The notes under the pieces: model-generated
What the model was told of the DNA's origin: nothing
Database searches by the model: none
The model's input: only the letters and a program-made list of their open reading frames with translations
Assembly (NCBI GenBank): GCA_028023455.1
Contig: JAQFVV010012397.1
Span: forward strand, 1,483,501 to 1,547,500
Length of the DNA: 64,000 bases
From: Epiperipatus broadwayi
Taxonomy: Eukaryota > Onychophora > Udeonychophora > Euonychophora > Peripatidae
Direction of reading: 5' to 3'
Made by a program: the position numbers and the translations under genes
Part shown: positions 25,265 to 38,130 of the stretch, in pieces
Layout of the letters: every line of letters begins with the position of its first letter
Position numbering within the stretch: position 1 is the stretch's first letter

Positions 25265-25480
25265 AGAATCAGAAGTAGCCTTTGAAAGATTAAGCTAATA
25301 GGTTAGGAATTCCACCTTAACTTCACTTTTCACAAATCTAAAGCTCAAATTTCAATTGCCAAGCTAATACTATATCATTGGTCATGCCAGCAATATCTAA
25401 AAAAGAGAAGGATAATACCACTAAAATGTTGTGCTATTTATGCTATTGCTAACAATTAGATGCATTTTAAAAGTAAGACA
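25265..25480 (+). repeat. tRNA-like/SINE tail after Penelope fragment (copy 1)
   Basis: Collinear with 27775-27960: AGGTTAGGAATTCCACCTTAAC, TTCACAAATCTAAAG, then CATTGGTCATGCCAGCAATA and AAAAAGAGAAGGATAATA. The A- and B-box-like segments are more decayed than in copy 2. Confidence 0.6.
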
Positions 25481-25800
25481 TTTAACAATTCATATTAGAT
25501 TATGAAAATAGTTCAACATACAGTTACTACTAAAATACCATCATCACAAATCTTCAGCCAAATACTGAATATTTGGTATAGACCTGATATTACATCAAAT
25601 TTTAGACATTATAAATGGTTATGACTAAGGCTAGCCAGTCTAGAAAATCAATTAATTTTCCTAAGTAAATGTAAAGTTGAAGTTGTTTTAAAAAGTTTGA
25701 CTAAAACCTCCAATTCACTTGCTGAGAGCTAAGACTTTTCTCAGAAAGCAAGTGAGACTCTGTTAAGAGAAAAAATAAATGCTCAGAGTTTTTCCAAGTA
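25481..25800. other. Spacer, nothing recognised
   Basis: AT-rich sequence between the tRNA-like tail and the next Penelope copy. There is no clear frame or repeat match within the window. Confidence 0.4.
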
Positions 25801-25849
25801 TGGAACTTTGCATTCCATGTTTGTAATATTCTAAAAAATAAAGTTACTG

Positions 25850-27720
25850 GTGATGACTTCACAAGATTTTTTTCAAGCTGTAAAAAAATTCATATTTTAA
25901 ATTGCATGAAAAAAAACATGAACAGAAGGGATTTGTTAATCAACATTGTTATATCAAATATAATAACGCATCAAACAAGCTACCAATTTTATTAAATAAA
26001 AATCTTAGTTCTAAACATTCATCATATACTGTAACTTCTATTCTGAAAAAGAAATAAACTTTGCCATCTCATTATTTAATATTTCTTTATTATATATAAT
26101 GATAGGAACTGAAGAACTCAACTGAAATTGGTTTCTAGATGAAGCATCAATTAGGTGGAGATTAAAAAAATTTGAGAAACATCAAAAACTAAAATCAAAC
26201 ATTCCCTAGGATAAGAGAAAAGCTATCAACTCTCTCAGACAAGACAAATCCATAAACATTCTGTATGTGAACCAAGGCAATGCTATAATTGTAATGGGTA
26301 TAGCTGATTATGATAATAAAATACAAGAATTCACAGCAAGCCAATACAAAAAAGTGACAAAAAATCTGATACCAACTGCAGAAACAAAGTTATAAGCATT
26401 ACTTCAAAAACATCTCGGGTATTTCATTGATTCAAAAAAAAGTAAAAAAACAAACAAACATATTTTGGCAAAATCTGTCATCTTTATGGTCTATTTAAAA
26501 TCCATAAAGAATGAGTCCTATTAAGACCTACTGTTAGTTTTAGAAATTCACCTTGTCAAAACTTGTCAGGATTTCTTCTCAAGGTACAAGAAACAGTTTT
26601 TTGTCAGGGATTCTAAATGTGATGAAGCATTATCTATTGTAAGAAAAAGATTAAGTCATGATAGTAGCTTAAGTCAGAATAACTTTTCTTATTGGTAATA
26701 TAATGGAACTATTAACATTCTGCATAACAATATATTTTCAATATAACAAAATTCTTCCATCAAAATCAAAGGATGGCTATGAGCTTACCACTATCATTTC
26801 TGAAAAGCAACATTTGCATGATGGAACTTAAAACCACAGCCATAAAAACTATATATTCACCTAAAATCTGGCTTCACAATGTTGATGAGATATTTGTTGT
26901 ATGGCCACTTACAAACATTCTGAATAAATAACAATAGTATCTCTAAGTAAATTCATAGTAAAATCAGAACAAGAATTAGCATTCGTAGATGTTCTTGTAT
27001 TAAGATTTTCTCATGTCAAAATCAAAGCTATGGTTTACAGAAAACCCACATACACAGGAAAATATTTAGCATATATATATCCAATTATGACAGAAACCCA
27101 TGGAAATGCACTATTACTATGGAACAATGCAAAAGAAAGTTGTTTAGAAATGGTGATTTGAAGAAAAAACATCTACTTAGAACAAACTGATGAAAAATGA
27201 TTTTTCATCAACTGTTATTAAGAAAATTTTAAATAGACAACAAAATAAAACATCAAATGGGAAAAAAATTATTGGTACTTTAGTGTATCCATACATACCC
27301 GAGATAGCAGATAACTAAAGAAAATTGCAGTTAATATAACATCAGAACAACTTGCCAAAGCTATAGCATACTACGAAGAATCCTAACCTCTATAAACCTA
27401 AACTTGAAATGCTGAAAACCTGCATCTGTGCCATACCATGTGAATGTGGAAAGATATATATTATTGAAATTAGTCACTCCATTGGAAAGAAATTAAAAGA
27501 GCACATATTGATAATTAAAAAAAATGTATCTAAAGTAGCAGACTAATGTAGAGATGTGAGAAAAGATAAAAATATGGGACAAGAATGAAAAGGTACAAAA
27601 AAGAAAATTTAACCAATATGCTCACATAACAATGGCAAATAATTCCATAATAAATCAACCTAGTGTGATATTTCATAATGTTTTAAAGTCATTCATTAAT
27701 CTTGCACTGAAAACTAGAAA
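25850..27720 (+). mobile_element. Degraded Penelope-like retroelement (family 2, near full coding length)
   Basis: The plus-strand translation, in broken frames, follows the Penelope order. The N-terminal part has INFAIS and, near 26205-26390, LRQDKSINILYVNQGNAIIV followed by YDNKIQEF and PTAETK, the block preceding the RT fingers. Near 26460-26540 there is a CHLYGLFKIHKE-like block (family consensus LYGLPKIHK). Near 26880 a NVDEIFVVWPL stretch stands for YVDD-IFVVW, with the catalytic Tyr changed. Near 27440-27520 are PCECGKIYIIEIS and KLKEHILI from the GIY-YIG endonuclease. Several stops rule out function. The 3' end at about 27720 is followed by a tRNA-like sequence. Confidence 0.8.
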
Positions 27721-27774
27721 AATCATAGAAACCTCTTTAACATTACATTTCTATTGATTGTTATCTCTGATAGG

Positions 27775-27960
27775 ATATCTTAGTTGGTTAGAGCATCATC
27801 TTAACTTCAATATTTACAAACCTAAAGATTCAAATTTGATTCCCGTGCTAGTACTGTCAATGGTCAGCCAGCAATGTCTGAAAAAGAAAGGAGAATAATA
27901 TTACTCAAAATGTTGTACATTAACCTGTATGTTATTACTAACAGCTGAATGAAAAATTTA
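27775..27960 (+). repeat. tRNA-like/SINE tail after Penelope element (copy 2)
   Basis: TAGTTGGTTAGAGCATCATC looks like a tRNA D-arm/A box, and AAGATTCAAATTTGATTCCC resembles a T-arm/B box about 60 nt on. The unrelated tail GGTCAGCCAGCAATGTCTGA then follows. The same arrangement follows the other plus-strand Penelope fragment at 25.26 kb. Either a tRNA-derived SINE sits next to both copies or the tRNA-like part belongs to this element's 3' end. Confidence 0.55.
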
Positions 27961-29644
27961 AAGACTGAATTTTTCTAAAGACATTTATCAATTAATATTA
28001 GATAATGAAATGTTTATAAGTTGCTTTTGGTTAAAAGAACATACATTTTGAATCACCTTATAGAAATTGTTTTAAAATTTACTTATTGAATGTAATTATA
28101 TGAGTTTGAATTTGCATAAATTTTAAGTGCAAAATTCAGTAACCCCATTATCAATCTTGATGTATTATATGAATGTAAAAAAAAGGCAAGATAACACATT
28201 TTTCTTTTGAAAAAGAAAAGAAATGATTACTATAACTCTTCTTCCAAAAATAATTCATTCTATAGCACTCATTATAAAGTTATCTATGCAAGTGTAAATA
28301 ATCAATAAACACCAGATGGCAGTGATAACTTGATTATTTTCTGACTGTTGATCTTGTTCCATGAGTAGCAGTGAAACTGTGTATATACAATTCACTTTGT
28401 ATATACAATTCAAATTAATGAATGTTTCACTGCCCTGAGATTTTGAACTAAAACCAATTTTTGATTTAGCTGCATAGGTATAATACTAGGCCATTAGCCA
28501 TAAAGTTTTTGAAACATTGGTGACAAATTAAATAATGTGTTGCTTTGTAATATTCTTACTTAAACATTATTCATAGTTCAACACATCTCATATTTACTAA
28601 CTGACATCTACTATTGAGATATTTACAGAAATTCTATATTTGATTCTATGTAAGTAATAATTAAAGTCTATTCTTTAATTTAGATTTTTTTGAGTATTCA
28701 AATAGATATTTACAGACTAGGCTCATATCTACTATTACTTTATATTATATTCCACACAACTGATTTCTTGTAGAAATACCATTACATTATCTAAAAATGC
28801 ATCAAATCTTTCTAATAATTGTTATTCCCTTAGCTGTTATATCTTCAACAAGTTATTATTCTCAATGAAGAATTGCTAATAACTCTTTCTAATACTTTAA
28901 CAATACAGTGAAGCTGTAAACTATACTATATCCAATAATACAACTTCATTTATAAGCTATTCAATAAGAAATGTAAACAAGCAAATAAAAATATAAATTA
29001 ACAAAAAAATGTGTGAATTTAATACATTTTACAACTTGCAATAAATATTTTTTCCACCTCTAACTGCTGTACACAATTACATTTAAGAAAATAAAATTAA
29101 AATTTGTAAATATATTTTATGATACATTCCAAAGTGCTCTACATCACCATATTTATTAATAATATATCTTCATATTATGTTATAAGTATATACATTTTAT
29201 TATTCCTTTATTATTTTTTCCAAATTTTATGCTATATTTTGCATATTTTCTACAGATAATGCTAAAACTTTTATATAATTTTAGAATATACTAATTTGAT
29301 ATTATCTTAAAAACATTAATACAATCTTAATTTCTTGATAACAACTCTATCACATTTTTATAAGAGAAGTTATCGAGAGAGGGGAGATCTTTTGCCTACA
29401 GTGTATTTAATAGTGAAGAAAGTAAGATAGTTCACTATTACTTTATTTGATAAATAAAATATAGTAGTTAGGTTTTTTTTTAAATTCTTCCAGTGAATGA
29501 ATGAAGGATCACACATTAAAAATATGTAAATGTGTATGCTCAATTTATCATTAATATTTATATTATTTTAAAATTTTGTTTATACTATAATTTTAATTTA
29601 TATATGCATACTATACATATAAAAAGTATCTGTTATATATATAA
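27961..29644. other. AT-rich stretch, nothing recognised
   Basis: No supported gene. A small inverted pair lies at about 28365-28430: CAGTGAAACTGTGTATATAC and GAATGTTTCACTG flanking a duplicated TTTGTATATACAATTCA block. Otherwise low-complexity. Confidence 0.45.
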
Positions 29645-29841
29645 TATTTAGAGCCTGCTAATAGCTCTAAACTAGCTTTTTTATGATGTTACAAGTGAAA
29701 GTACCTGAAGAGAGCCATAGTTCAAAACCAGTCTGAGGGTGGGGACAATCATTGATATAGGCTTCAGGTACTCTCTCTTGTAGCATTTATCATAAGAAAA
29801 AACTAAATAAGCTTGTTTAGAACTATTAGCAGGCTCTTTAT
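29645..29841. mobile_element. MITE, about 195 bp, with terminal inverted repeats
   Basis: The ends are GAGCCTGCTAATAGCTCTAA and the reverse complement of GAGCCTGCTAATAGTTCTAA. Similarity continues inward for about 65 bp (AAGTGAAAGTACCTGAAG against AGAGAGTACCTGAAGCC). There is no coding sequence. Superfamily is not assigned; AT-rich flanks hide any target duplication. Confidence 0.8.
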
Positions 29842-32800
29842 ATATTACATATTGGTAATGCAAGCTATATATGATCATGTGACTATGTTAAAAAGTAATG
29901 TACACTTTCAGTTTAATAAACAATACATATTCTACTCTAATCAAACTTTATCAACAAAATGTGAGCTGTTATTCACTATATACCTTTGTATGCAAGGAGG
30001 GATTGAAGCAAAATATAATGTAGGCCACAACTCCACTATTTGAATGGATTTCTTTTTTTGTTCATCATATAATATCTAAATCTCTACAATATTTAATATT
30101 ATTCTCACAACTTTCTTCATCAATTAAATATTTCATTTATTGCAACTATTACTTTAAAGAATTTTCAGTGATCCTGAAATTCTTTATTTAGTTATATATC
30201 TTAGATTATCTTTAGCATCTTTGTTTTATTATTTCAATTAAATTTTTATACATACCTTAAGAATTCTAGTTTTTAATAGTTTAATTATCTGGTATAATTT
30301 CCATAGTTTACTTAAACATATTTGTGATGATTATTTTCTTTGGTTCAAATAGTTCCATTAAACTACCATCAATGAAACAGTTCAAAAAATATTGAAATCA
30401 CATTAATATTCTCTATCACAAACAGTTTTGTAATGATTCTTATCATTTTATCTAGAATGGAAACTATTATATTGCATTGTAGAAGTTCCATCTGTGTTTT
30501 ACTGATAGTATCTGACAAGGTTACCATATGAATTTAAATTAATATTTTAGTCTATTAAATTTATGATTTTTTTTCTTTTCATGAACCTAATTATTTTAAT
30601 ATCTTCTATTCATGGTATTACACAAATTTTTCTGTTTACTTTCAACACCTTTATTAAGAGCACTAATTCATTTATTAACATTTTAATTATATAGATATTA
30701 TTATCTTTGTAATAAATTAAAAATTTGTGTTAATTTTGAGTACGTATTTTTATTGGTAACATCAAAAATTGTCATCATTATTTAATCCAAATGATAGAAT
30801 CTTTGCATTAAATCATTCTATCTTTGCATTAAATCATTCTATCTTATCCAAAACTTCTTCTCCCTCGCTGTATTTTTTAAACATTCTTAGCTATTTTTTT
30901 CTTTCTCAAATATCACTGAACTTCTTTGTCTTCTTGATAGTACCTATCTTAATTATAAAAGATGAAGTAGTGATTTTTATCACTTCTTTCATTGTCAGTT
31001 ACTAACTTATATCAAAAGTATAGTTTACTTGTAATCTTTTATCTCCTCACCCTATTTTTACCACTTTATTATTGCCACATCAGTAAATAATTTTTATACA
31101 TTGTTAATTATATTTAAAACATATATTGCAATGGAAATTTCATTGAAAAAGCGGAATATCGAATAGTGACCCTCCATGACATGAGAAATTCCTATAATTA
31201 TTAATAAAAGAATTTGTCTTGTTTAAAATCCTTAAAATAATCCTTATATTTAAAAGAGAGGAAACTTATGTACAAATTTAAGCATCTGATATTTATTTTT
31301 TCTTCTCATTCATTAGCAAATATTTTGTTAAATCACTCAACGAAAAACAAAACAAACTTTTTAAAGCTTTTCTTGCTGGGTTTGGCAAACTCATTGACAA
31401 CATAACAACTACTGAAAAGATATTAATTCACCCCTGCTATTATTTTAGAAATCATCACAATAGGTACTTTGGAACACCTATACTTTGAAAATGACTGTAA
31501 CAAAATTCTTTTAAGGATGATATTAATTTAAAATATTCTATTTTGATAATTACTTTTTATTATGTTTGCAATCCTATTAATATTTTGTAATATAGATTTG
31601 TAAGTATATTTATCATTGGATTATGTTGTAATTTATATATATATTATATAAATTATATGACTTCTTTTTATTAAATGCTTTTATTTATTTACTTTTATTG
31701 TTTGTCCATTTATCTGAGAAAACTTGTAATTCAACTTTTATTCACTTTTCAATTTTTGATCTAGTTGAAAATTTGAATACATATGTATTCTAAATGTCAA
31801 TATATTTTTTCTGGGGTTTGCAAAAAATCTTAGTAAAAAATTAGTGAAAATTTACATTATCTGGGATTCAGTATTCTTTATAGTATTGTCATCTAGAAAT
31901 ATTGTATCTAATTCTTATAAAATTAAAAAGTAGAAGAAAAAAATTTAAGAAATATTTTTATTTATATAAATACACTAAAAAGCAAAGAAAAAGTGCACCA
32001 AAAAGTAAAAACTAAATATTTTTCAGATTTCATAATATTACTGATATAATGCAATCAAAATTTAAATGTGGACTTATGTTTTGATATTTTTATTTTGGTC
32101 ACATGATATTAAGAATACTGTGAAAGTTGAAGAAAATTTATTTGTTTATTTTTTAATACATTTCTATAAATAAAAGTGTTTCTTTAATATTTTTTTCCAT
32201 TTCTTTAAACTTCCACATAGCAATGTTTTGGTTGTGTATTACAATTTTTGTCAAGGCACAAACTACTAAAATATTTTAGAAATTTGTCTGAAACCCAAAA
32301 ATAAAAAACAAGTTTTAAAAAATATTTTTGTATTTTGTGCTTTGTCAAAGATTATCATAAACAATTTGTTCATATTAAATTATGTCTATAATAAATAAGT
32401 TTTAAAAAAAGGAGTAATCCAATTTATATATTAATATTTTTGAAGCTGTTCTAAGTTTGAAATATTTTTTTTTAGAATATATATATATGTAGAATACTGA
32501 ACTCAGGCCACAAACAGATTTCAAAAATGTAAAGTATCAGAAACACTAGGTATGAGAGTTAATTAGGAATAATTAATAAGCAGTACTTGTCCAAAATTAT
32601 CATTTGTAGGATTGATTTTAGGCTATTAGTCATCCCCTTGTAGTAGGCTCCATATAAACCATATTTTCATCTTTGTATTTTGTTCACAATAATCCTAATT
32701 CTTTTTTTTTAAATGTTTTTTGATTCACATGCAAATTACTTAAATGAATATGTTTCCAATATATATTTATATGTTTTAAAAAATGAGTGTTGGTTATTTT

Positions 32801-32865
32801 GTTTAAAAATTATAAAATCATTATTAATACTTGCTTTTTTATATATATTATCTTCATTTCAATAG
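29842..32865. other. AT-rich stretch, nothing recognised
   Basis: No gene supported. There is a local 21-bp tandem duplication at about 30795-30842 (ATAGAATCTTTGCATTAAATC-type units) and scattered (TA)n. Short plus-strand frames are hydrophobic, as expected from T-rich sequence. Confidence 0.45.
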
Positions 32866-32869
32866 TTTT

Positions 32870-34500
32870 TAAATCACTGCAGAATGAATGTCTTTTCAAG
32901 TTTATTCCTGTTTCTCTGATTCCTAATTTCTCTATTTGTTTATCTCACCCATGAATTTCCTATGTGGTCTCTTTTTTATATCTTTTACAATCACTTGGAA
33001 TTCAGTTTAAGAGTTCAACTGCCCATCTATTTTGATATATTTTCATAGCATCTTTAACCAATCTCTATTTTTATCTCATTATATTTTTGTTGATGACAAT
33101 AGGATCTATATCATTTGCACTTATAGAATGATGGTATTGATAGCTAAAGGTTCAAGGATTACAGTTCGACTCTCGTCATTTCTCAAATATTATTTGAATC
33201 TTTTGAGCAATAAATTATGTCATTAATTTACTTACTTACTTCTAACACATGCTTTTATATTTCATTGTATGGTTTAAAGTCTTTGTATTGTTCTTTTATT
33301 AGTCACCCAAATCTCAGATCTATATATGAGCATTGGTAAACACTTAGGCATATATTGTTTTAATATTATTTCTAAAAAAACACTCCATCAATAATTAAAA
33401 ATATGACTAACTATATGTAGTTTTTAGCTTATTTTAATTAATCATTATCAATCTTTGTTCATTTTATTCTCTTTTTGAAAAGCCATTGAATATAATTTTA
33501 ATCTTACTTTTAAAAAAAGATTTGTCTTTATTTATAAATGTTTGCCTTCACCTTGTAATATTTTTTAAAAGCTCTAAAGAATTATTTGTAGTCATTTTAG
33601 CTTCAAAATCTAGTTGAATCAAGTAATATCCAATTATTTTTAACTTAAGAAGCTGTTTTAAAAAGTTCAGAGATAGGCAGTTATCCTGTTGAACAATTTT
33701 GTCAGTGTTAATTAATTTTCTTAGTGTCATTTTGCAATCTATTCATTGCCATTACATTTCAAAATTTGATAATGTCCTGTTACATATTTTCAGTTCCAAA
33801 GCTTTAATCACCATTGCAATGCTTAGAGAATCAAACACCTTTTTGTAATGTATAAATTCAAAGCATAATGGCAACTCACACCTATTGGTCCTTTTTATAA
33901 TTTTTTTAACACTTGTTTATGATTTACTAGTCTATAATCAATTTTGATTCATTTGAATTCAAACTTTTATATAAATATATTATAATAATCTTAATAAATT
34001 TTTTTATATAGAACTGTTCAGTTGTATACAAGATCTGTAATTTCTAATTTCATTTTTATCCTAATTGAATATCAATATTAATATATTTTTCCAATTATAT
34101 GATGCCTTTTTAATATTAAGACATTTGGTACATTATTTCCCCAACAATTTCTCTATTTCATCTCTTCTTTTAAAATACTTAGGACTCCATCATTTCCTGG
34201 ACTTATTATATTGGGTTCATGATTCATTTCTTCATTTAAAGTACAAGGCATTTTGAAAGATGATGATGTAATAGAAAGGGCAATTTTGTTTTCTTCTTCT
34301 TTATTACTATAAAGTTTTTGGGTAGAATTCTTTAACACACTAACTTTTTATTTATTTATTAATAATGGTAACTGTCTTTTTTTTTTAATTGATGAAACAA
34401 TTTTGTTTCCAATATCAATATTTTGTTTTGTAATATTGATCTCTTCTGCAGTCTTTTTTATCAAATCACAGTTACATATATTTTTTGTTATCATTAATTA
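32870..34500 (-). mobile_element. Degraded LINE copy B (same family as copy A)
   Basis: Collinear with copy A on the minus strand. 32878 (CTGCAGAATGAATGTCTTTT) matches 8822, 33300 (GTCACCCAAATCTCAGATCT) matches 9128, and 33745-33900 (ATTTGATAATGTCC, CCAAAGCTTTAATCACC, ATAATGGCAACTCA) matches 9590-9720 of the RT region. It is more decayed than copy A. An unrelated insertion of about 160 bp lies near 33080-33240. Confidence 0.75.
33080..33240 (+). repeat. Candidate tRNA-related insertion inside LINE copy B
   Basis: This part is absent from LINE copy A. It contains GGATTACAGTTCGACTCTCG, which includes a B-box/T-arm-like GTTCGACTC, with GATGGTATTGATAGCTAAAGG upstream as a possible A box. No full cloverleaf could be drawn. 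Confidence 0.35.
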
Positions 34501-34552
34501 TTTTCCTAATATTTTACAGAATTCTGACTGTTATAGCTTTTTAAGTAGATTA

Positions 34553-34666
<114 letters not shown>

Positions 34667-35154
34667 TGTTCCTTTAGTTTGATTTTCATTTGAGAAAGTC
34701 TATTTGTAGTAGATGAAACCATGGTTGTGTAAGGATTTTGGAAAAAATTTAGATTTAATCTAGTATTGTATTGTTTTATGGTTTTACATTTATATATATC
34801 ATAAGTGAAGCAGAAATAGAACTAAATGACAGTAAAAATCCTGGATGTAAATCTATTACTATGTAGTCTGTTAATAAGGGGCTACAATTTCCCTTATCTG
34901 GTCACCTCTATAAAAAAAAAAAATTTAAATGTTAAAAATCTTACAGAAATAGAATATCTATAGTTAAAAAAAATACAGTATTGTGAAAAAATATTAATAA
35001 TTATTTATTTAACAATAAATTTGCTCTGGTCCAATTAAATATATATTCTTTAACTTTTATGTTGATCATACAATAGTTTGGGAATCGCAAAAATATCCTA
35101 CACATATATAATATTTAAATCCAAGTATATCATATATACTTTTAAACTAGATGT

Positions 35155-35332
35155 AATTTGAGATTTGAACCCAGATTTGCAAGGTGATAAGTGCTGGTTC
35201 AGCACAAAATATGTATATTGGAGATTATTTATCTTTTTTACATGCATGTTGTTATGTGTATTAGATATATAAGATATTGTGGATGACTAAAAGGAACTTG
35301 AAAGGTCTGGATTCAAATCCCCTCTAATTATA
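35155..35332 (+). repeat. SINE-2 copy
   Basis: Landmarks: GATAAGTGCTGGTTCAGCAC, AATATGTATATTGGAGATTA, GTGTATTAGATATATAAGAT, and the 3' tRNA-like end CTGGATTCAAATCCCCTCTA with a B-box match. Confidence 0.85.
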
Positions 35333-35439
35333 TATATTATAGAAATAATATTAGAAATATTTTTATAAAACTTCTGCTGAAAGTGTGTTGGATTCCAAAA
35401 CAACAGGGTCAGATATACCTAATGTATGTATGTATATAT

Positions 35440-35690
35440 ATATAAAATTTAAATACCAGTATAGTATACATACTGAATCTAGATGTAATTAAATGGGATT
35501 GGTAACCAGACTTTCAAGCTCCCTTCAGCCATTCACTCTATCTAATATAACCAGTACACATGACAACACACATGTGAAAAAGATTAATGATCTCCAATAT
35601 ATGTATTTCATGCTACACCAGCATTTATCAATTGGTTCAGATATCACACACATAAAAGTTTGTGGGTTTGCTATCTTAATATAATACCGA
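35440..35690 (-). repeat. SINE-2 copy (reverse orientation)
   Basis: Reverse complement of the same family: AACCAGACTTTCAAGCTCCC, CACTCTATCTAATATAACCA, ATGATCTCCAATATATGTAT, CATTTATCAATTGGTTCAGA. It lies between two forward copies. Confidence 0.8.
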
Positions 35691-35711
35691 ACACATTATA
35701 AACATGTGTGT

Positions 35712-35880
35712 GAGATGGTAATCTGGGCCATCTGATGAGTGCTCATTCAGAATGAAATACATATATTGAAGATCATTTATATTTTTCATATGTATGTGAT
35801 CATGTGTATTGGTTATATTAGATAAATGAATGACAGAAGGGATCTTGGAAAATCTGGGTTCAAATCACCTTTAAAATTAT
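35712..35880 (+). repeat. SINE-2 copy
   Basis: Forward copy with TCTGGGCCATCTGATGAGTG, ATATTGAAGATCATTTATAT, GTGATCATGTGTATTGGTTA and GGGTTCAAATCACC. Confidence 0.85.
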
Positions 35881-36347
35881 ATATTTTACATTGCCTTGCC
35901 ACAGTTGAAAATTTATTGCTGAATTGCAATTCTTTTGCTGCAGCTATTAGCATAGCAATCTTTAATAGAATATCAAATTTCTTATTCTTATTGAAGTCAT
36001 TTAGGTCTGAAGCAAAATAAAAGTCTGTTAATATTTAAAATAATATTGAAGTTCTCATTTAAATTCATTGGAGTCACTGCAATAATATGTTTGATAATCA
36101 TTAATAATATCATTCATGTTTTATAACTGACTACAGTTACAAAGAATAATGCTTGTTACATTTGATTTATGAAACAGGTAATGGCAATAATCAGAGTTGT
36201 CTTGAATCTGTTGATGAGTTTTCATTAATATTTATGAGGTTTAAATCCAGCTAGTATTATGGTTTGATTTGAAAAAATATTGTTTAATATTTTGTAAGTA
36301 CACTTTTTAGGCCATATATTTCTGGTGTTTGAAAGATTCATGGATGA

Positions 36348-36613
36348 TTATTCAGGAAAGAAATTTTGGTGTAAGAAGAGACTTAGATGTGAAATCATAG
36401 ATTAAGTTATTGAAGACAATTTTTTCCAATATCTGGTGGAACAATGTATGAAAACAAACAGAAAGCCACAAAAGAAGTAATTATTCAGGAAAGAAATTTT
36501 GGTATAAGAAGAGACTTAGATGTGAAATCATAGCTCAAGTTATTGAAGACAATTTTTTCCAATATCTGGTGGAACAATGTAAGAAAACAAATAGAAAGCC
36601 ACAAAAGAAGTAA
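36348..36613. repeat. Direct tandem duplication, 133-bp unit
   Basis: Unit 1 (36348-36480) and unit 2 (36481-36613) differ at only a few bases, so the duplication is recent relative to its surroundings. Unit 2 continues into an open plus-strand frame (to about 36731) with the peptide part SKLDYAKRGQYSPIEYAISR, which is more coding-like than the flanks but unrecognised. Confidence 0.9.
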
Positions 36614-36731
36614 ACTTGACTATGCCAAAAGGGGCCAGTATTCACCAATAGAGTATGCTATATCAAGACAAGTGACTATAGACTACTTTCATAGTAATCC
36701 CAATAAGTACTGCTTTACCTTAGATAAATGA

Positions 36732-38130
36732 TACAAATAAAGTAGGCTAAATAGCAAAGGGTTAGAACTGGATTTCAGTTTATTGCAAAATATTCACATT
36801 ATGAGATATCTTTCTGTTATTTAATGAAAAGATGAGAATATTATCTTTTTGAATTTGAAATAAGATATTTGTTTTTAAAAAAAAATTCTGAAAAAAGGAT
36901 TTCTTTTGTGAAGTTAAAAGAATGTCATCAACATGGAAGATTGATAAAATATCCAATAAAGTTGGTGAAAAAAATAAATTCTGTAGTAAAGCACTCTATA
37001 AAACTTTGTATCTACTATAAGTATCATTTAATGTCTCATATTTGTTGATTTAGAAGCATTTTATCAATTAAAGAATTGTAGAAACTTTAGAATACTATTT
37101 ATCCAAACAGAATCATAAGGTCAGGATAAATCAATAAAGAGATGATTAGTTTTTATTTTTTTTCAAAGTTCATTCCAATCTAAGATTATAAAAGAATAAT
37201 TCTAATATTGTCTAATCCACTCTACAGATAAAAATTGTGAATATTTTAAAAAAAATGTTAAAATATTTTTTTTAAGCAATTTGTAGAGAACAGAAAAACT
37301 TTTTGTATTATTAATGTTGCTGAATAGTTTTGTCACACATGCTTTAATTTTAGATCTTAAACTTAAAAAAAAAAATCTAGAAATATGCCATGTACTCTTC
37401 ATGCCTTAGAGATGCTCTATCTTTTGATTAAATATTGTAAACTTTGTTTTCCATTGCTTCTCTATATTTATTTATTTTTAGCAACATCTAGTAATCTATA
37501 AGTTTGTTAGCAATGTCTAATCTTGGATGGATAAATATTGGATGAGGAGAGCAGTACTGATTTGGCTTTAACTTGGAATGAAATGTTTTTGATATTTTTA
37601 GTCTATAGACCTTTTGCTAGCTACCATTATGAGTTTGTTAAAATAATCGTAGACAGATGTAAGATGGAATTGATCAGAATTCTGTTAATATTCCATTCAA
37701 AATATCTCAAATATTGATTCCAGGTTGTTTTTTTAAATATTAAATTTCCAAAATGATTAGGTTTATTATATTAGCTAAGAAATAAATGATTTACTATTAA
37801 TAGATCAACAGGTAATGATGAACCTTTTTTTAAATAAAATATAAATCAATGGTAGCCTCTTTATCTCCTCTATCTGAATGAAATATTCTTCCTTTTTTGG
37901 CATTATAAAATCAATACATTTAAATCCATCCATTTTTAAAGTTGTTAACCTGTTTGATCCTCACTTGCATTTTCCTAAAGGCTATTATGTTATTTGAAAG
38001 CTTCTATAAATACACAAGATGTAGAAAGACCTGGAAGAGGAAGGTAGAACTAGTTTGTATTTGAATATTTATAAATGTTGCATATAACTGAAATACAGGC
38101 TATTTATATACCTGTATCAATATATGTAAT
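36732..38130. other. AT-rich stretch with possible unrecognised coding relic
   Basis: On the minus strand, 37640-37200 reads through a few stops as a protein-like string (LDIANKLIDY, YREAMENKVYNI, LRHEEYMAYF, YKLLKKNILTFF). It could be an old transposon fragment. No family signature or splice sites support a host gene. Confidence 0.3.

Noticed and set aside
27775-27850. A functional tRNA gene
   Set aside because: A-box- and B-box-like parts are present, but no full cloverleaf with paired acceptor and anticodon stems could be drawn; a tRNA-derived repeat fits better.
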